Shown: in pieces, positions 42,010 through 51,358 of the stretch | Position numbering within the stretch: position 1 is the first letter of the stretch | Layout: every line of letters starts with the position of its first letter | From: Donghicola tyrosinivorans | GTDB lineage: Bacteria > Pseudomonadota > Alphaproteobacteria > Rhodobacterales > Rhodobacteraceae | Assembly (NCBI RefSeq): GCF_003003355.1 | Contig: NZ_PVTQ01000008.1 | Span: 151,917-215,916 of the forward strand | DNA: 64,000 bases | Direction: 5' to 3' | Translations under genes and position numbers: made by a program | The notes under the pieces: model-generated | Database searches by the model: none | The model's input: only the letters and a program-made list of their open reading frames with translations | What the model was told of the DNA's origin: nothing

Positions 42010-42623
42010 TCCGGCTTTATGACTACTGGCGCTCGTCCGCCAGCTATCGCGTGCGCATCGCTTTGGGGTTGGCGGGGCTGTCATGGGACACGGTGCCGAT
42101 TGATCTGGTCGCGGGGGCGCAGCGCAGTGCGGATCATCTGGAGCGCAACCCCCAAGGGCTTGTGCCGGTGCTAGAGATTGACGGCCTGCGCCTGACCCAA
42201 TCGGTGGCGATTGTCGAATATCTGGATGAAACGCGGGGCTTGGGGCTGCTGCCCGCTGATCCCGTGGGCCGCGCCCGTGTGCGCGCCCTAAGCCATGCCA
42301 TTGCCATGGACCTGCACCCCGTCTGCAATCTGCGCGTGGCCCGTCATGCGGTGGACCAATCGGGCGGCGCGGTGACGATGGAGGGGTGGATGCAGCACTT
42401 TATCACCCCTGCTCTGCAAGCGTTTGAGGCGGAACTTGAGGGCGGTGATTATTGCTACGACGCGGCAGTCAGTCTGGCCGATATCTGCCTGATGCCCCAG
42501 CTATATAACGCGCGCCGGTGGGGCGTGGACCTGTCACCGCTGTCAAAACTCCGCCGGATCGAGGGCGCTTTGGCCGACCATCCCGCCTTCGCCGCTGCCC
42601 ATCCTGACCGAACGCCCCATTAG
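42006..42623 (+). CDS. maiA: Maleylacetoacetate isomerase (zeta-class GST)
   Basis: A 205-residue zeta glutathione transferase with the SSASYRVR motif (residues 10-17; the zeta consensus is SSxSxRVR), NPQGLVPVL near 50 and the QSVAIVEYLDE segment near 67. It isomerises maleylacetoacetate to fumarylacetoacetate with glutathione, linking HmgA to FahA. It is coupled to the MarR gene through ATGA and its stop overlaps that of the convergent hpaR gene by 4 bp. Confidence 0.94.
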   Translation: MIRLYDYWRSSASYRVRIALGLAGLSWDTVPIDLVAGAQRSADHLERNPQGLVPVLEIDGLRLTQSVAIVEYLDETRGLGLLPADPVGRARVRALSHAIAMDLHPVCNLRVARHAVDQSGGAVTMEGWMQHFITPALQAFEAELEGGDYCYDAAVSLADICLMPQLYNARRWGVDLSPLSKLRRIEGALADHPAFAAAHPDRTPH

Positions 42624-43084
42624 CGGCCTTTGGAAAGGGTCTCGATCAGGGCCTCAAGTTCATCCAGCAGGGTTTCGATACGGTCTTGTCCCAGCAGTTC
42701 TTCAATCTCGGCGTAGATGGCGGCGCTTTTGGGGGCGACGCTTTTGATGAAACCAGTGCCGGCGGGCGTCAGGGCGACCAACGTGCGCCGGCCGTCCTTT
42801 TCGTCCTTGCGGGTGGTGATCAGCCCGCGTTGGTCCAGCGTTTTCAGGATGCGCGACAAAGACGGCGCCAGAACCGAGGCCCGTGCCGCCAGTTCGCTGG
42901 CATCCATCGCCTCGGTCTCCATCAGCACGCGCATCACGCGCCATTGCTGTTCGGTCACGTCATGGGCGGCCAGCATTGGGCGGAATCGCTCCATCACCTG
43001 TTCGCGGGCCCGCAGCAGCAGGATCGGCAGGGTGCGTCCCGTGCGGGACAGATGAAACCCGTCTTTTTCCAGTTTTTCAGCCAT
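42620..43084 (-). CDS. hpaR: Homoprotocatechuate operon regulator HpaR (MarR family)
   Basis: A 154-residue MarR protein with the HpaR-type N-terminus (LSRTGRTLPILLLRAREQVM) and a helix-turn-helix segment ELAARASVLAPSLSRILKTL near residues 64-83. It is divergent from hpaFED with a TTAACATGTTAA palindrome between them. HpaR represses the hpa genes until 4-hydroxyphenylacetate or a hydroxylated derivative is present (known for the E. coli W protein). Confidence 0.9.
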   Translation of the reverse strand: MAEKLEKDGFHLSRTGRTLPILLLRAREQVMERFRPMLAAHDVTEQQWRVMRVLMETEAMDASELAARASVLAPSLSRILKTLDQRGLITTRKDEKDGRRTLVALTPAGTGFIKSVAPKSAAIYAEIEELLGQDRIETLLDELEALIETLSKGR

Positions 43085-43132
43085 TTGGCCCCCAAATCAT
43101 CGCAGCCTACATTTTGTTTCACAAGTTAAGTA

Positions 43133-43163
43133 TTGACAAGGCCCGATTCAGTTAACATGTTAA
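43133..43163 (+). promoter_or_regulatory. hpa operon promoter with HpaR operator-like palindrome
   Basis: TTGACA at 43133-43138 is followed 17 bases later by a weak -10 (CATGTT, 43156-43161). The perfect 12-bp palindrome TTAACATGTTAA (43152-43163) covers that -10, which fits repression by the HpaR encoded divergently. Confidence 0.65.
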
Positions 43164-43181
43164 TCAACGGGAGGACGAGCC

Positions 43182-43571
43182 ATGCCACATCTTTCAATCG
43201 AGTATTCTGCCGGTTTGGAAAGCCGTGCCGATCTGCCTGCCGTGCTGCGCCAGTTGCACGTAGCGATGGTGGAGACCGGCATCTTTCCCTTGGCCGGTAT
43301 CCGCGTTCGCGCCTTTCGCGCCGATCATGTGATTGTGGCCGATGGCCTGCCCGAGAACGACTTTTGCGCCATGACGCTTAGCGTTGGTGCAGGGCGCAGC
43401 ACGGCGCAGTTGCAGGACGCAGGGCAGATCGTTTTTGACGCCGCCCGCGCGGCTTTTGCCGATCTGCTGGCCAGCCCCCATTTCGCTCTTTCGCTGGAGA
43501 TACGGGAAATCGAGCCCGAGCTTAGCTGGAAAGAGACCCCCATTCACGCCCGCCTCAAGGCCCAGAAATAG
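43182..43571 (+). CDS. hpaF: 5-carboxymethyl-2-hydroxymuconate delta-isomerase
   Basis: A 129-residue CHMI. It starts MPHLSIEYS, with the N-terminal Pro after Met acting as the catalytic base in this tautomerase-superfamily enzyme. AFRADHVIVADGLPENDF and a C-terminal SWKETPIHARL are typical. It isomerises 5-carboxymethyl-2-hydroxymuconate in the homoprotocatechuate meta-cleavage pathway. First gene of the plus-strand hpa operon, after GGGAGGA. Confidence 0.94.
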   Translation: MPHLSIEYSAGLESRADLPAVLRQLHVAMVETGIFPLAGIRVRAFRADHVIVADGLPENDFCAMTLSVGAGRSTAQLQDAGQIVFDAARAAFADLLASPHFALSLEIREIEPELSWKETPIHARLKAQK

Positions 43572-43580
43572 GAACACCAC

Positions 43581-45092
43581 ATGACGGTTCTGACTGATAA
43601 TATCGCCAAAGCCCAAGGCTACATGGCCCGTTTTCGCCAGCATGGGGTGATGCACCATATCGGAGGCGCCTCGGTGCCCGCCATCAGTGGCCGGACGTTT
43701 GACACCGTCTCGCCGGTGGATCTGTCGGTGCTGGCCCCGGTCGCGCGGGGGAGTGAGCAGGACATTGATGCTGCGGTCGCCGCCGCCAAGGCCGCCTTTG
43801 CCGGTTGGTCGCGGACACCTGGCGCAGAACGTCGCCGCATCCTGATCAAGGTCGCCGAAGCGATCGAGGCCCGCGCCGAGGAGATTGCCTTCACCGAATG
43901 TATGGATACCGGCCAGGCCCTGCGCTTCATGTCCAAGGCGGCGATCCGCGGGGCGGCGAATTTCCGGTTCTTTGCCGATCAGGCACCCACCGCCGAAGAT
44001 GGTGCGGTGACCCGCACACCCACGCAGATGAACACCACATCGCGCCGCCCCATCGGGCCGGTGGGGGTGATCACCCCGTGGAACACGCCTTTCATGCTGT
44101 CCACTTGGAAAATCGCGCCTGCGCTGGCTGCTGGCTGTACCGTGGTTCACAAACCCGCCGAGTTCAGCCCCATGACCGCCAAGCTGCTGGTCGAGATCGC
44201 CGAAGAGGCCGGTCTGCCCAAAGGCGTGCTGAACGTGGTCAACGGCTTTGGCGAGGATGCGGGCAAGCGCCTGACCGAACATCCCGACATCAAGGCCATC
44301 GCCTTTGTGGGTGAAAGCCGTACCGGATCGATGATCATGGCCCAAGGGGCCAAGACGCTGAAGCGCGTCCATTTCGAACTGGGCGGCAAGAACCCCGTGA
44401 TCGTTTTTGATGATGCGGATCTGGATCGCGCCGTCGATGCAGCGACCTTCATGATCTATTCGCTGAATGGCGAACGTTGCACGTCCTCGTCCCGTTTGTT
44501 GGTGCAGTCCAGCGTCTATGATCAGGTCTGCGCCCGCGTGGCCGAGGTGGCCCGCAACATTAAGGTCGGACACCCGCTGGACCCCGAAACCGTGGTCGGC
44601 CCGCTGATCCACCCCGAACACGAAGCCAAGGTGCTGTCCTATTTCGAAAAGGCCCGCAATGAGGGCGCAACCATCGCCGCTGGCGGTGAAAAGCGCGGCG
44701 AGAGCGGCTGCTACGTGGCGCCGACCCTTTTCACCGGTGCCACCAATGACATGGCCATCGCACAGGAAGAAATCTTTGGCCCCGTCCTAACTGCGATCCC
44801 CTTTGACGATGAAGAGGACGCCCTGCGCATCGCCAATGACGTGGAATACGGTCTGGCCGCCTATCTGTGGACCAACGATCTGAACCGCGCCATGCGGATG
44901 ACCGACCAGTTGGAGGCAGGGATGATGTGGGTCAACTCGGAAAACATCCGGCACCTGCCCACGCCCTTTGGCGGGGTCAAGGCCAGTGGGATCGGCCGTG
45001 ATGGCGGGGACTGGTCCTTTGATTTCTATATGGAAACTGTGAACGTTTGCTTTCCCCGCGCGTTGCACAGCATTCCGAAACTTGGCGGCTGA
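43581..45092 (+). CDS. hpaE: 5-carboxymethyl-2-hydroxymuconic semialdehyde dehydrogenase
   Basis: A 503-residue NAD-dependent aldehyde dehydrogenase. It has TPWNTPFMLSTWKIAPALAA near residue 157, HFELGGKNP with the general-base Glu near 270, and NGERCTSSSRL with the catalytic Cys near 304. Sequence pattern and neighbours identify HpaE, which oxidises the ring-cleavage product of homoprotocatechuate. It is followed after 23 bp by the dioxygenase gene. Confidence 0.94.
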   Translation: MTVLTDNIAKAQGYMARFRQHGVMHHIGGASVPAISGRTFDTVSPVDLSVLAPVARGSEQDIDAAVAAAKAAFAGWSRTPGAERRRILIKVAEAIEARAEEIAFTECMDTGQALRFMSKAAIRGAANFRFFADQAPTAEDGAVTRTPTQMNTTSRRPIGPVGVITPWNTPFMLSTWKIAPALAAGCTVVHKPAEFSPMTAKLLVEIAEEAGLPKGVLNVVNGFGEDAGKRLTEHPDIKAIAFVGESRTGSMIMAQGAKTLKRVHFELGGKNPVIVFDDADLDRAVDAATFMIYSLNGERCTSSSRLLVQSSVYDQVCARVAEVARNIKVGHPLDPETVVGPLIHPEHEAKVLSYFEKARNEGATIAAGGEKRGESGCYVAPTLFTGATNDMAIAQEEIFGPVLTAIPFDDEEDALRIANDVEYGLAAYLWTNDLNRAMRMTDQLEAGMMWVNSENIRHLPTPFGGVKASGIGRDGGDWSFDFYMETVNVCFPRALHSIPKLGG

Positions 45093-45115
45093 CGCCATTC
45101 AGGGAGGAAGACAAA

Positions 45116-45967
45116 ATGGGTGAAATCGTACTGGCAGCCAAGTGCACACACGTGCCGACCATGCTGATGTCCGAACAGGAAGGCCCGATCTTTGGCAAGC
45201 GGCAAGCCGCCATTGACGGGCACTATGAAATTGCCCGCCGCGCCAAGGCGCTGGGGGCCGATACGGTGGTGATCTGCGACACCCATTGGGTGATCAACGC
45301 AGGCTTTCACATCAACGCCAATCACCGCTTTCACGGGCTGTTCACCTCGAACGAATTCCCGCAGTTCATTCAGGACCTTGAGTATGACTATCAGGGCAAT
45401 CCGGAACTGGGCGATGCCATCGCGAAAGAGGCGTCCGATCTGGGGGTCTATACCCTGTCGCACCATCTGGATTCGCTGGAACTGGAATACGGCAGCCTTG
45501 TGCCCATGCGCTTTATGAGCCGCGAGCATGACATGAAGGTCGTCTCGGTCGCGGCGTGGTGCACGGTCCATGACCATCAGGAAAGCCGCGTGATCGGGCA
45601 AGCCATCCGCAAAGCGGTCGAGGCATCGGACAGTAAGGTGCTGCTGGTTGCCTCGGGCTCACTCAGCCACAAAATCTGGGCGAACAAGGATTATGCGGCG
45701 AACAACGGCACTTTCACCATCAGTTCGGAATTCAACCGGCAGATGGACCTGCATGTGCTTGAGATGTGGAAGAACGGCGATCACGCGACCTTCCTGAAGA
45801 TGCTGCCTGAATACGCGCAGTTCTGCTGTGGCGAAGGCTCCATGCATGACACCGCCATGCTCTACGGTGCCCTTGGTTGGGACAGCTATGAGGGCAAATG
45901 CGAGGTCGTGACCGACTACTTCCCCAGTTCTGGGACGGGTCAGACCAACGTCATCTTCCCCGTCTGA
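45116..45967 (+). CDS. hpaD: 3,4-dihydroxyphenylacetate 2,3-dioxygenase
   Basis: A 283-residue class III (LigB-type) extradiol dioxygenase: AAKCTHVPTMLMSE near the N-terminus, CDTHWVINAG near residue 55, SHHLDSLELEYGSLVPM near 121-137 and LLVASGSLSHKIW near 178. It opens the ring of homoprotocatechuate. The start at 45116 follows GGGAGGA; an upstream in-frame ATG at 45047 lies inside hpaE. Confidence 0.95.
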   Translation: MGEIVLAAKCTHVPTMLMSEQEGPIFGKRQAAIDGHYEIARRAKALGADTVVICDTHWVINAGFHINANHRFHGLFTSNEFPQFIQDLEYDYQGNPELGDAIAKEASDLGVYTLSHHLDSLELEYGSLVPMRFMSREHDMKVVSVAAWCTVHDHQESRVIGQAIRKAVEASDSKVLLVASGSLSHKIWANKDYAANNGTFTISSEFNRQMDLHVLEMWKNGDHATFLKMLPEYAQFCCGEGSMHDTAMLYGALGWDSYEGKCEVVTDYFPSSGTGQTNVIFPV

Positions 45968-45992
45968 TCACAACCAAAGCACAGGCAGACCC

Positions 45993-47441
45993 ATGCTGAA
46001 CGACGCAACTCTCTTGCGGCAGGCAGCCCTTGTCGGCGGCGACTGGATCGCCGCTGGCGCGGACGCCATTGCCGTGACCAACCCTGCGACGGGGGCGGTG
46101 ATCGGCCATGTGCCGAACCTTGGCGCAAGCGAAACCCGCGCCGCCATTGCTGCCGCCGAGGTGGCGCAAAAGGCATGGGCCGCCCGCACCGCCCGCGATC
46201 GTGCCACCATCCTGCGCCGCTGGTACGATTTGATCCTTGAGAACGCCGATGATCTGGCCCGCATCCTGACGATGGAGCAGGGAAAGCCGCTGGCCGAAGC
46301 CAAGGGCGAGATACTATATGGCGCCTCCTTCATCGAATGGTTCGCTGAAGAGGCGCGGCGCATCTATGGCGATGTGATCCCCGGTCACGCGCCGGACAAG
46401 CGGATCGTGGTCATCAAACAACCCATCGGCGTGGTCGCGGCGGTGACGCCTTGGAACTTCCCTAACGCCATGATCACCCGCAAGGCCGGTCCCGCACTGG
46501 CGGCGGGCTGCGCGATGGTGCTGAAACCTGCGGCGCAAACGCCGTTCTCGGCGATGGCGCTGGCGGTGCTGGCGCAGCGGGCAGGTCTGCCCGATGGTCT
46601 ATTCTCTGTGGTCACCGGCGCGGCGCGGGCCATCGGGGCCGAGATGACCGCCAATCCGGTGGTGCGCAAACTGACCTTCACCGGCTCGACCGAAGTGGGG
46701 ATCGAGTTGATGCGCCAGTCCGCCCCCACCGTGAAAAAGCTGGCTTTGGAGCTTGGGGGGAATGCGCCCTTCATCGTCTTTGATGACGCCGATCTGGACG
46801 CGGCGGTTGAAGGGGCGATCATCTCGAAGTTCCGGAATAACGGGCAGACCTGCGTCTGCGCCAACCGCCTTTATGTGCAGGACGGCGTCTATGATGCCTT
46901 TGCCGAAAAGCTGGCCGCGCGGCTGGCGGCGCTGCCTGTGGGGGACGGCCTGACAGATGGCACGGTCTTTGGGCCGCTGATCGACCAGAACGCCGTCGCC
47001 AAAGTTGAAGAACATATTGCGGATGCGGTCAGCCAAGGCGCGCAGGTCCTTATGGGCGGGGCGCGTCACGACTTGGGCGGCACCTTCTACCAGCCCACCG
47101 TTCTGACCGGCGTCACGTCCCAGATGGCCATCGCCCGCGAGGAAACCTTCGGCCCTGTCGCGCCCCTGTTCCGCTTTCGTGACGATGCGGATGTGGTGGC
47201 GCAGGCCAATGACACCGAATTCGGGCTGGCCAGCTATTTCTACACCCGTGATCTGGCCCGCGCATGGCGCGTGGGCGAGCAACTGGAATACGGGATGGTC
47301 GGGATCAACACCGGCCTCATTTCCACCGCCGAGGCCCCCTTTGGCGGCATCAAGTCCTCTGGCCTCGGGCGCGAAGGGTCGCGCTACGGGATCGAGGAAT
47401 TCGTTGAAATCAAATATCTCTGCTTCGGCGGGATTTCCTGA
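45993..47441 (+). CDS. NAD(P)-dependent succinate-semialdehyde dehydrogenase-like enzyme
   Basis: A 482-residue aldehyde dehydrogenase of the GabD type: LTMEQGKPLAEAKGEI near residue 92, TPWNFPNAMITRKAGPAL near 149, LALELGGNAPFIV near 250 and NNGQTCVCANR with the catalytic Cys near 288. Succinate semialdehyde is released with pyruvate by HpaI at the end of this pathway, so oxidation to succinate is the likely job. It sits between hpaD and hpaG in the same operon. Confidence 0.85.
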   Translation: MLNDATLLRQAALVGGDWIAAGADAIAVTNPATGAVIGHVPNLGASETRAAIAAAEVAQKAWAARTARDRATILRRWYDLILENADDLARILTMEQGKPLAEAKGEILYGASFIEWFAEEARRIYGDVIPGHAPDKRIVVIKQPIGVVAAVTPWNFPNAMITRKAGPALAAGCAMVLKPAAQTPFSAMALAVLAQRAGLPDGLFSVVTGAARAIGAEMTANPVVRKLTFTGSTEVGIELMRQSAPTVKKLALELGGNAPFIVFDDADLDAAVEGAIISKFRNNGQTCVCANRLYVQDGVYDAFAEKLAARLAALPVGDGLTDGTVFGPLIDQNAVAKVEEHIADAVSQGAQVLMGGARHDLGGTFYQPTVLTGVTSQMAIAREETFGPVAPLFRFRDDADVVAQANDTEFGLASYFYTRDLARAWRVGEQLEYGMVGINTGLISTAEAPFGGIKSSGLGREGSRYGIEEFVEIKYLCFGGIS

Positions 47442-47452
47442 GGATCGCCTGC

Positions 47453-48328
47453 ATGACACAGCTTCCCCTCCGCCTTGCCGCCTTTCACGCTGATGGTGCC
47501 GACCGGATCGGCGTTGTCACAGATGCTGGCATTGTTGATCTGACTGCCGATTTCGGCACCCGCTTTGCCGGTCTGAAAGAGGTGATCGAAGGCGCTGCTA
47601 TCCCTGAACTGCTGGCTGCCGCGGAAGGTCGCCAGCCCGATTGCGCTCAAGATCAGGTGCGCTGGCTGATCCCGATCGCCAATCCGGAAAAGCTGATCTG
47701 CATCGGGGTCAATTTTCCCGACCGCAACGCGGAGTACAAAGACGGCCAAGAGGCCCCCGGCCGCCCGTCCATGTTCATCCGCTTTCCCCGCAGCTTTGTC
47801 GGGCACGGGGAAAATCTGGTACGCCCGCCCGAAAGCCCTCAGCTGGACTATGAAGGCGAGGTCACCATCGTGATCGGCAAGGGCGGTCGCCGTATCCCGC
47901 GTGAGGAAGCCTATGACCACATCGCCGCGATTACCCTGTGCAACGAAGGCACCATCCGCGATTGGGTGCGCCACGCGAAATTCAACGTGACCCAAGGCAA
48001 GAACTGGGACCGCTCGGGCGCGATTGGTCCTTGGTTGGTGCCCTTCACGAAGCCTGAGCAACTGGACGATATCCGCTTAGAGACCCGCGTGAACGGAGAG
48101 GTCCGCCAGTCCGACCGCACGGGCCGGATGATGTATGATTTCCGCTACATCGTGAACTATGTCTCGACCTTCTGCACGCTGGTGCCGGGTGATGTGATCG
48201 TTTGCGGCACGCCTACCGGCGCAGGTGCGCGGTTCGACCCGCCCATCTGGCTGAAGCCCGGTGACGTGGTCGAGGTCGAGGCCGAAGGCATCGGTATCCT
48301 GCGCAACGGGATCGAGGACGAAGCATGA
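47453..48328 (+). CDS. hpaG: FAH-family 2-hydroxyhepta-2,4-diene-1,7-dioate isomerase / OPET decarboxylase
   Basis: A 291-residue FAH-fold enzyme: IGVNFPDRNAEYK near residue 83, LDYEGEVTIVIGK with metal ligands near 123-135, TLCNEGTIRDWVRHAKF near 154 and CGTPTGAGARFDPP near 247. E. coli HpaG is a fusion of two FAH domains of about 430 residues; here there is a single domain, so only one of the two activities, or both on one site, may be present. It overlaps hpaH by 4 bp. Confidence 0.82.
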   Translation: MTQLPLRLAAFHADGADRIGVVTDAGIVDLTADFGTRFAGLKEVIEGAAIPELLAAAEGRQPDCAQDQVRWLIPIANPEKLICIGVNFPDRNAEYKDGQEAPGRPSMFIRFPRSFVGHGENLVRPPESPQLDYEGEVTIVIGKGGRRIPREEAYDHIAAITLCNEGTIRDWVRHAKFNVTQGKNWDRSGAIGPWLVPFTKPEQLDDIRLETRVNGEVRQSDRTGRMMYDFRYIVNYVSTFCTLVPGDVIVCGTPTGAGARFDPPIWLKPGDVVEVEAEGIGILRNGIEDEA

Positions 48329-49122
48329 CCCCCGATCAGATCAAAACCGCCGCCACCGACCTGCTGAACGCGGAAAAGACCGGCCAGCAGATCGGCCTTT
48401 TGTCCCGCCGTCATCCCGAGATGACTTTGGATCACGCCTATGCGGTGCAATCGGCGCAGATCCTGCAAAAGCTGTTGTCGGGGCGCAAGATTATCGGCTG
48501 GAAGATCGGCCTGACCTCAAAGGTCATGCAGGACGCGCTGGGGATCGATACGCCGGATTCAGGCGTGCTTTATGATGATATGCTGTTCACCGATGGGGCA
48601 AAGGTGCCTGCGGGGCGCTTCATCCAGCCGCGGATTGAGGCCGAGATCGCCTTTGTCATGGGTGCGCCTCTGGATGGCGATGTCACGCGTGAAGAGGTGC
48701 TAGAGGCCACCGCCTACGTCTGCCCCGCGCTGGAAATTCTGGATACCCGCATTCACCGCAAAGACCCCGAGACCGGCCAAACCCGTGTGATCTTTGACAC
48801 TGTGGCCGACAATGCGGCCAATGCGGGCATTGTGCTTGGCCCCCAGCGTCACGGGCCCGAGGATTTTGACCTGCGCTGGACCGGCGCGATTGTGCGCAAG
48901 GATGAACAGGTGGTCGCCACCGGCCTTGGCGCTGCGGTGCTGGATGATCCGGTGATGGGCATCGTCTGGCTGGCCCGCCGGATGCGCCAGTACGGCCAGC
49001 GGATCGAGGCGGGGCAGATCATCCTCTCGGGCAGCTTTATCGCGCCGATCGAATGCCCCTGTGGCACCGCGATCCATGCGGACTATGGCCCGTTCGGGGC
49101 GGTCTCGGTGGATTTCGAATGA
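48325..49122 (+). CDS. hpaH: 2-oxohept-3-ene-1,7-dioate hydratase
   Basis: A 265-residue hydratase/decarboxylase-family protein. It has GWKIGLTSKVMQDALGID near residue 59, FIQPRIEAEIAFVMG near 99-113 with metal-binding Glu residues, and GVVLG-like NAANAGIVLG near 163. It hydrates the dienoate made by HpaG. It is translationally coupled to hpaG (ATGA). Confidence 0.93.
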   Translation: MTPDQIKTAATDLLNAEKTGQQIGLLSRRHPEMTLDHAYAVQSAQILQKLLSGRKIIGWKIGLTSKVMQDALGIDTPDSGVLYDDMLFTDGAKVPAGRFIQPRIEAEIAFVMGAPLDGDVTREEVLEATAYVCPALEILDTRIHRKDPETGQTRVIFDTVADNAANAGIVLGPQRHGPEDFDLRWTGAIVRKDEQVVATGLGAAVLDDPVMGIVWLARRMRQYGQRIEAGQIILSGSFIAPIECPCGTAIHADYGPFGAVSVDFE

Positions 49123-49147
49123 TCAGGTCTCAGACAGGAGCCATCCC

Positions 49148-49906
49148 ATGCCCGCACCGGTAAATACCTTTAAACAGCGCCTGAAAACGGGTCACACCCA
49201 GATCGGTCTGTGGCTGGGTCTTGGCGATCCGTCCGTTGCCGAACTGGCGGCGGGGACGGGCTTTGACTGGCTGGTGGTGGATGCTGAACACGGTCCCAAC
49301 GGCCTGCGCGATGTGCTGGCACAATTGCGGGCTGTGGGTAGCGCGACCCATGTGGTCGTGCGCCCCCGCGATGACAACCGCGCCGAGATCAAGCAGATGC
49401 TGGACATTGGTGCGCAGACCCTGCTGGTGCCGATGATCGAAAGCGGCGCGCAGGCCGCTGAGGTTGTCCGGTCCGTGCTGTATCCGCCCTTTGGGGTGCG
49501 CGGGGTTGGCGCGGCGCTGGCGCGGGCCTCTGGCTATAACGCGCAGCCTGATTATCTAGCCACCGCGAATGATCAGATTTGCCTGCTGCTACAGGTGGAA
49601 AGCCGCGCGGGCCTTGCGGCGCTGGACGATATTCTGGCGCTGGATCATGTGGACGGGGTCTTCGTTGGTCCCGCCGATCTGGCCGCCGATATGGGCCATG
49701 TGGGCAAACCCGCCGCGCCTGAGGTGCAAGAGGTGGTCTTGGACGCTCTGCGCCGGATCAAGGCGTCTGGCAAGGCGGCGGGTATCCTGTCATCGGACCC
49801 TGTCTTGCTGCAGACCTACCAGCAGATGAACCTTGGGTTTCTGGCCGTGGGATCGGATGTGGGCGTTCTGTCGGCGGGCCTGCGGGCCCTTCGCGCAAAG
49901 TTTTAA
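49148..49906 (+). CDS. hpaI: 4-hydroxy-2-oxoheptanedioate aldolase
   Basis: A 252-residue class II aldolase of the HpcH/HpaI family: GLWLGLGDPSVAEL near residue 20, VVDAEHGPN near 42, LLVPMIESGAQA near 93 and VFVGPADLAADMGH near 172. It cleaves 4-hydroxy-2-oxoheptanedioate to pyruvate and succinate semialdehyde. Start at 49148 follows CAGGAG; the longer frame from 49061 lies in hpaH. Confidence 0.94.
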   Translation: MPAPVNTFKQRLKTGHTQIGLWLGLGDPSVAELAAGTGFDWLVVDAEHGPNGLRDVLAQLRAVGSATHVVVRPRDDNRAEIKQMLDIGAQTLLVPMIESGAQAAEVVRSVLYPPFGVRGVGAALARASGYNAQPDYLATANDQICLLLQVESRAGLAALDDILALDHVDGVFVGPADLAADMGHVGKPAAPEVQEVVLDALRRIKASGKAAGILSSDPVLLQTYQQMNLGFLAVGSDVGVLSAGLRALRAKF

Positions 49907-49933
49907 GAAAAAGCGGTTTCAGGGAGGAACAGG

Positions 49934-51346
49934 ATGGAACACAGCTTGATTATCGGCGGACAGCGCGTTTCGCCGGAAGCGACGTTTGACGTGATCAACC
50001 CCGCGACCGGTCAGGTGATTGCCCGCTGTCCGCAAGGATCTGTTCAGGATCTGGATGCAGCCGTTGCGGCAGCCCGCGCGGCCTTGCCCGTCTGGTCATC
50101 CACACCCGATGCCGAACGCGTCGCGGCCCTGCAAAAGATCGCCGCCCTCATTGAGGCAAACGCCGATGAACTGGCCGCCCTGATCACGTCCGAGCAAGGC
50201 AAGCCCACCGCCGGACCCGGTGCCCCCTTTGAGGTGGGCGGCGCGGTGGCGTGGACCCAAGTGACCGCCGGTCTGCCCATGGGGGTCGAGACCTTGATCG
50301 ACACCCCCGAAGAGCGGGTCGAAGTGCACCGCGAACCTGTGGGGGTCGTCGCCTCGATCACGCCATGGAACTGGCCGCTGATGATTGCGATCTGGCACAT
50401 CATGCCTGCCCTGCGGGCCGGTTGTACGGTGGTGTGCAAACCCTCGCCGTATACGCCGCTGGCGACCTTGCGGCTTGGCGCACTGATCGCCGAGGCTGGT
50501 ATCCTGCCCGAAGGGGTGCTGAACATGGTCACGGGTGATGCCGAGGTTGGCGACGCGATCTCTGGTCACGAAGGGATCGACAAGATCGTCTTCACCGGCT
50601 CGACCGCCACAGGCCGCCGGATCATGCAGCGGGCGGGGGCATCGCTGAAACGTCTGACGCTAGAGCTTGGCGGCAATGATGCGGGCATCATCCTGCCCGG
50701 TACCGATATGGCTCCGCGCCTTGAAGCGCTGTTTTGGGGCGCGTTCATCAATGCGGGCCAGACCTGTTCGTGCCTGAAACGCCTTTATGTGCACCGCGAT
50801 GACTATGACGGGCTGGTCGATCAGTTCGCGGCCTATCTGGCGGGGATCAAGGTGGGCGCGGGCGATCAGCCCGACACGCTGATCGGGCCGCTGTCGAACG
50901 CCATGCAGTTTGAAAAAGTCTGCGCGATTGTCGATGACGCCCGCGCCAAAGGCGCGCGGATCGTCACCGGCGGTCAGCCTTTAGGGCAGGGGTATCTGTA
51001 TCCGCTGACCCTGATCGCCAATGCCACCCTTGGGATGCGCGTTGTGGACGAGGAACAGTTCGGCCCCGTCCTGCCGGTGATCGTCTACGACGATCTGGAG
51101 CAAGCGATTGCGGCGGCGAACGGGCTGGACCTGGGGCTTGGGGCCTCGGTCTGGGGGGATGATCCGGAAGCTGCGGCGCAGATCGCCAAACGTCTGGTGG
51201 CCGGCACCCGCTGGGTCAACCGTCACGGGGTTCTGAACCCCACCGTTCCCATGGGCGGCGTCAAACAGTCCGGCATCGGGATCGAGTTTGGCCCTGAGGG
51301 CTTGCGCGAATATACAACGACTCAAGTCTTGAGCATTGCAAAGTAA
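49934..51346 (+). CDS. Aldehyde dehydrogenase (aromatic aldehyde dehydrogenase-like)
   Basis: A 470-residue aldehyde dehydrogenase: TPWNWPLMIAIWHIMPALRA near residue 142, LTLELGGNDAGII near 242 and NAGQTCSCLKR with catalytic Cys near 279. It is distinct from the two aldehyde dehydrogenases upstream. It is followed at 12 bp by a ThDP-dependent decarboxylase-like gene, so it probably oxidises the aldehyde that enzyme makes, for example an arylacetaldehyde or benzaldehyde. Substrate assignment is inference. Confidence 0.82.
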   Translation: MEHSLIIGGQRVSPEATFDVINPATGQVIARCPQGSVQDLDAAVAAARAALPVWSSTPDAERVAALQKIAALIEANADELAALITSEQGKPTAGPGAPFEVGGAVAWTQVTAGLPMGVETLIDTPEERVEVHREPVGVVASITPWNWPLMIAIWHIMPALRAGCTVVCKPSPYTPLATLRLGALIAEAGILPEGVLNMVTGDAEVGDAISGHEGIDKIVFTGSTATGRRIMQRAGASLKRLTLELGGNDAGIILPGTDMAPRLEALFWGAFINAGQTCSCLKRLYVHRDDYDGLVDQFAAYLAGIKVGAGDQPDTLIGPLSNAMQFEKVCAIVDDARAKGARIVTGGQPLGQGYLYPLTLIANATLGMRVVDEEQFGPVLPVIVYDDLEQAIAAANGLDLGLGASVWGDDPEAAAQIAKRLVAGTRWVNRHGVLNPTVPMGGVKQSGIGIEFGPEGLREYTTTQVLSIAK

Positions 51347-51358
51347 ACCGGAGTTTCC

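Noticed and set aside
43194..44621. Minus-strand reading frame of 475 codons
   Set aside because: It lies antisense to hpaF and hpaE, both of which are clear enzymes; the translation is His/Gly/Arg-rich without domains.
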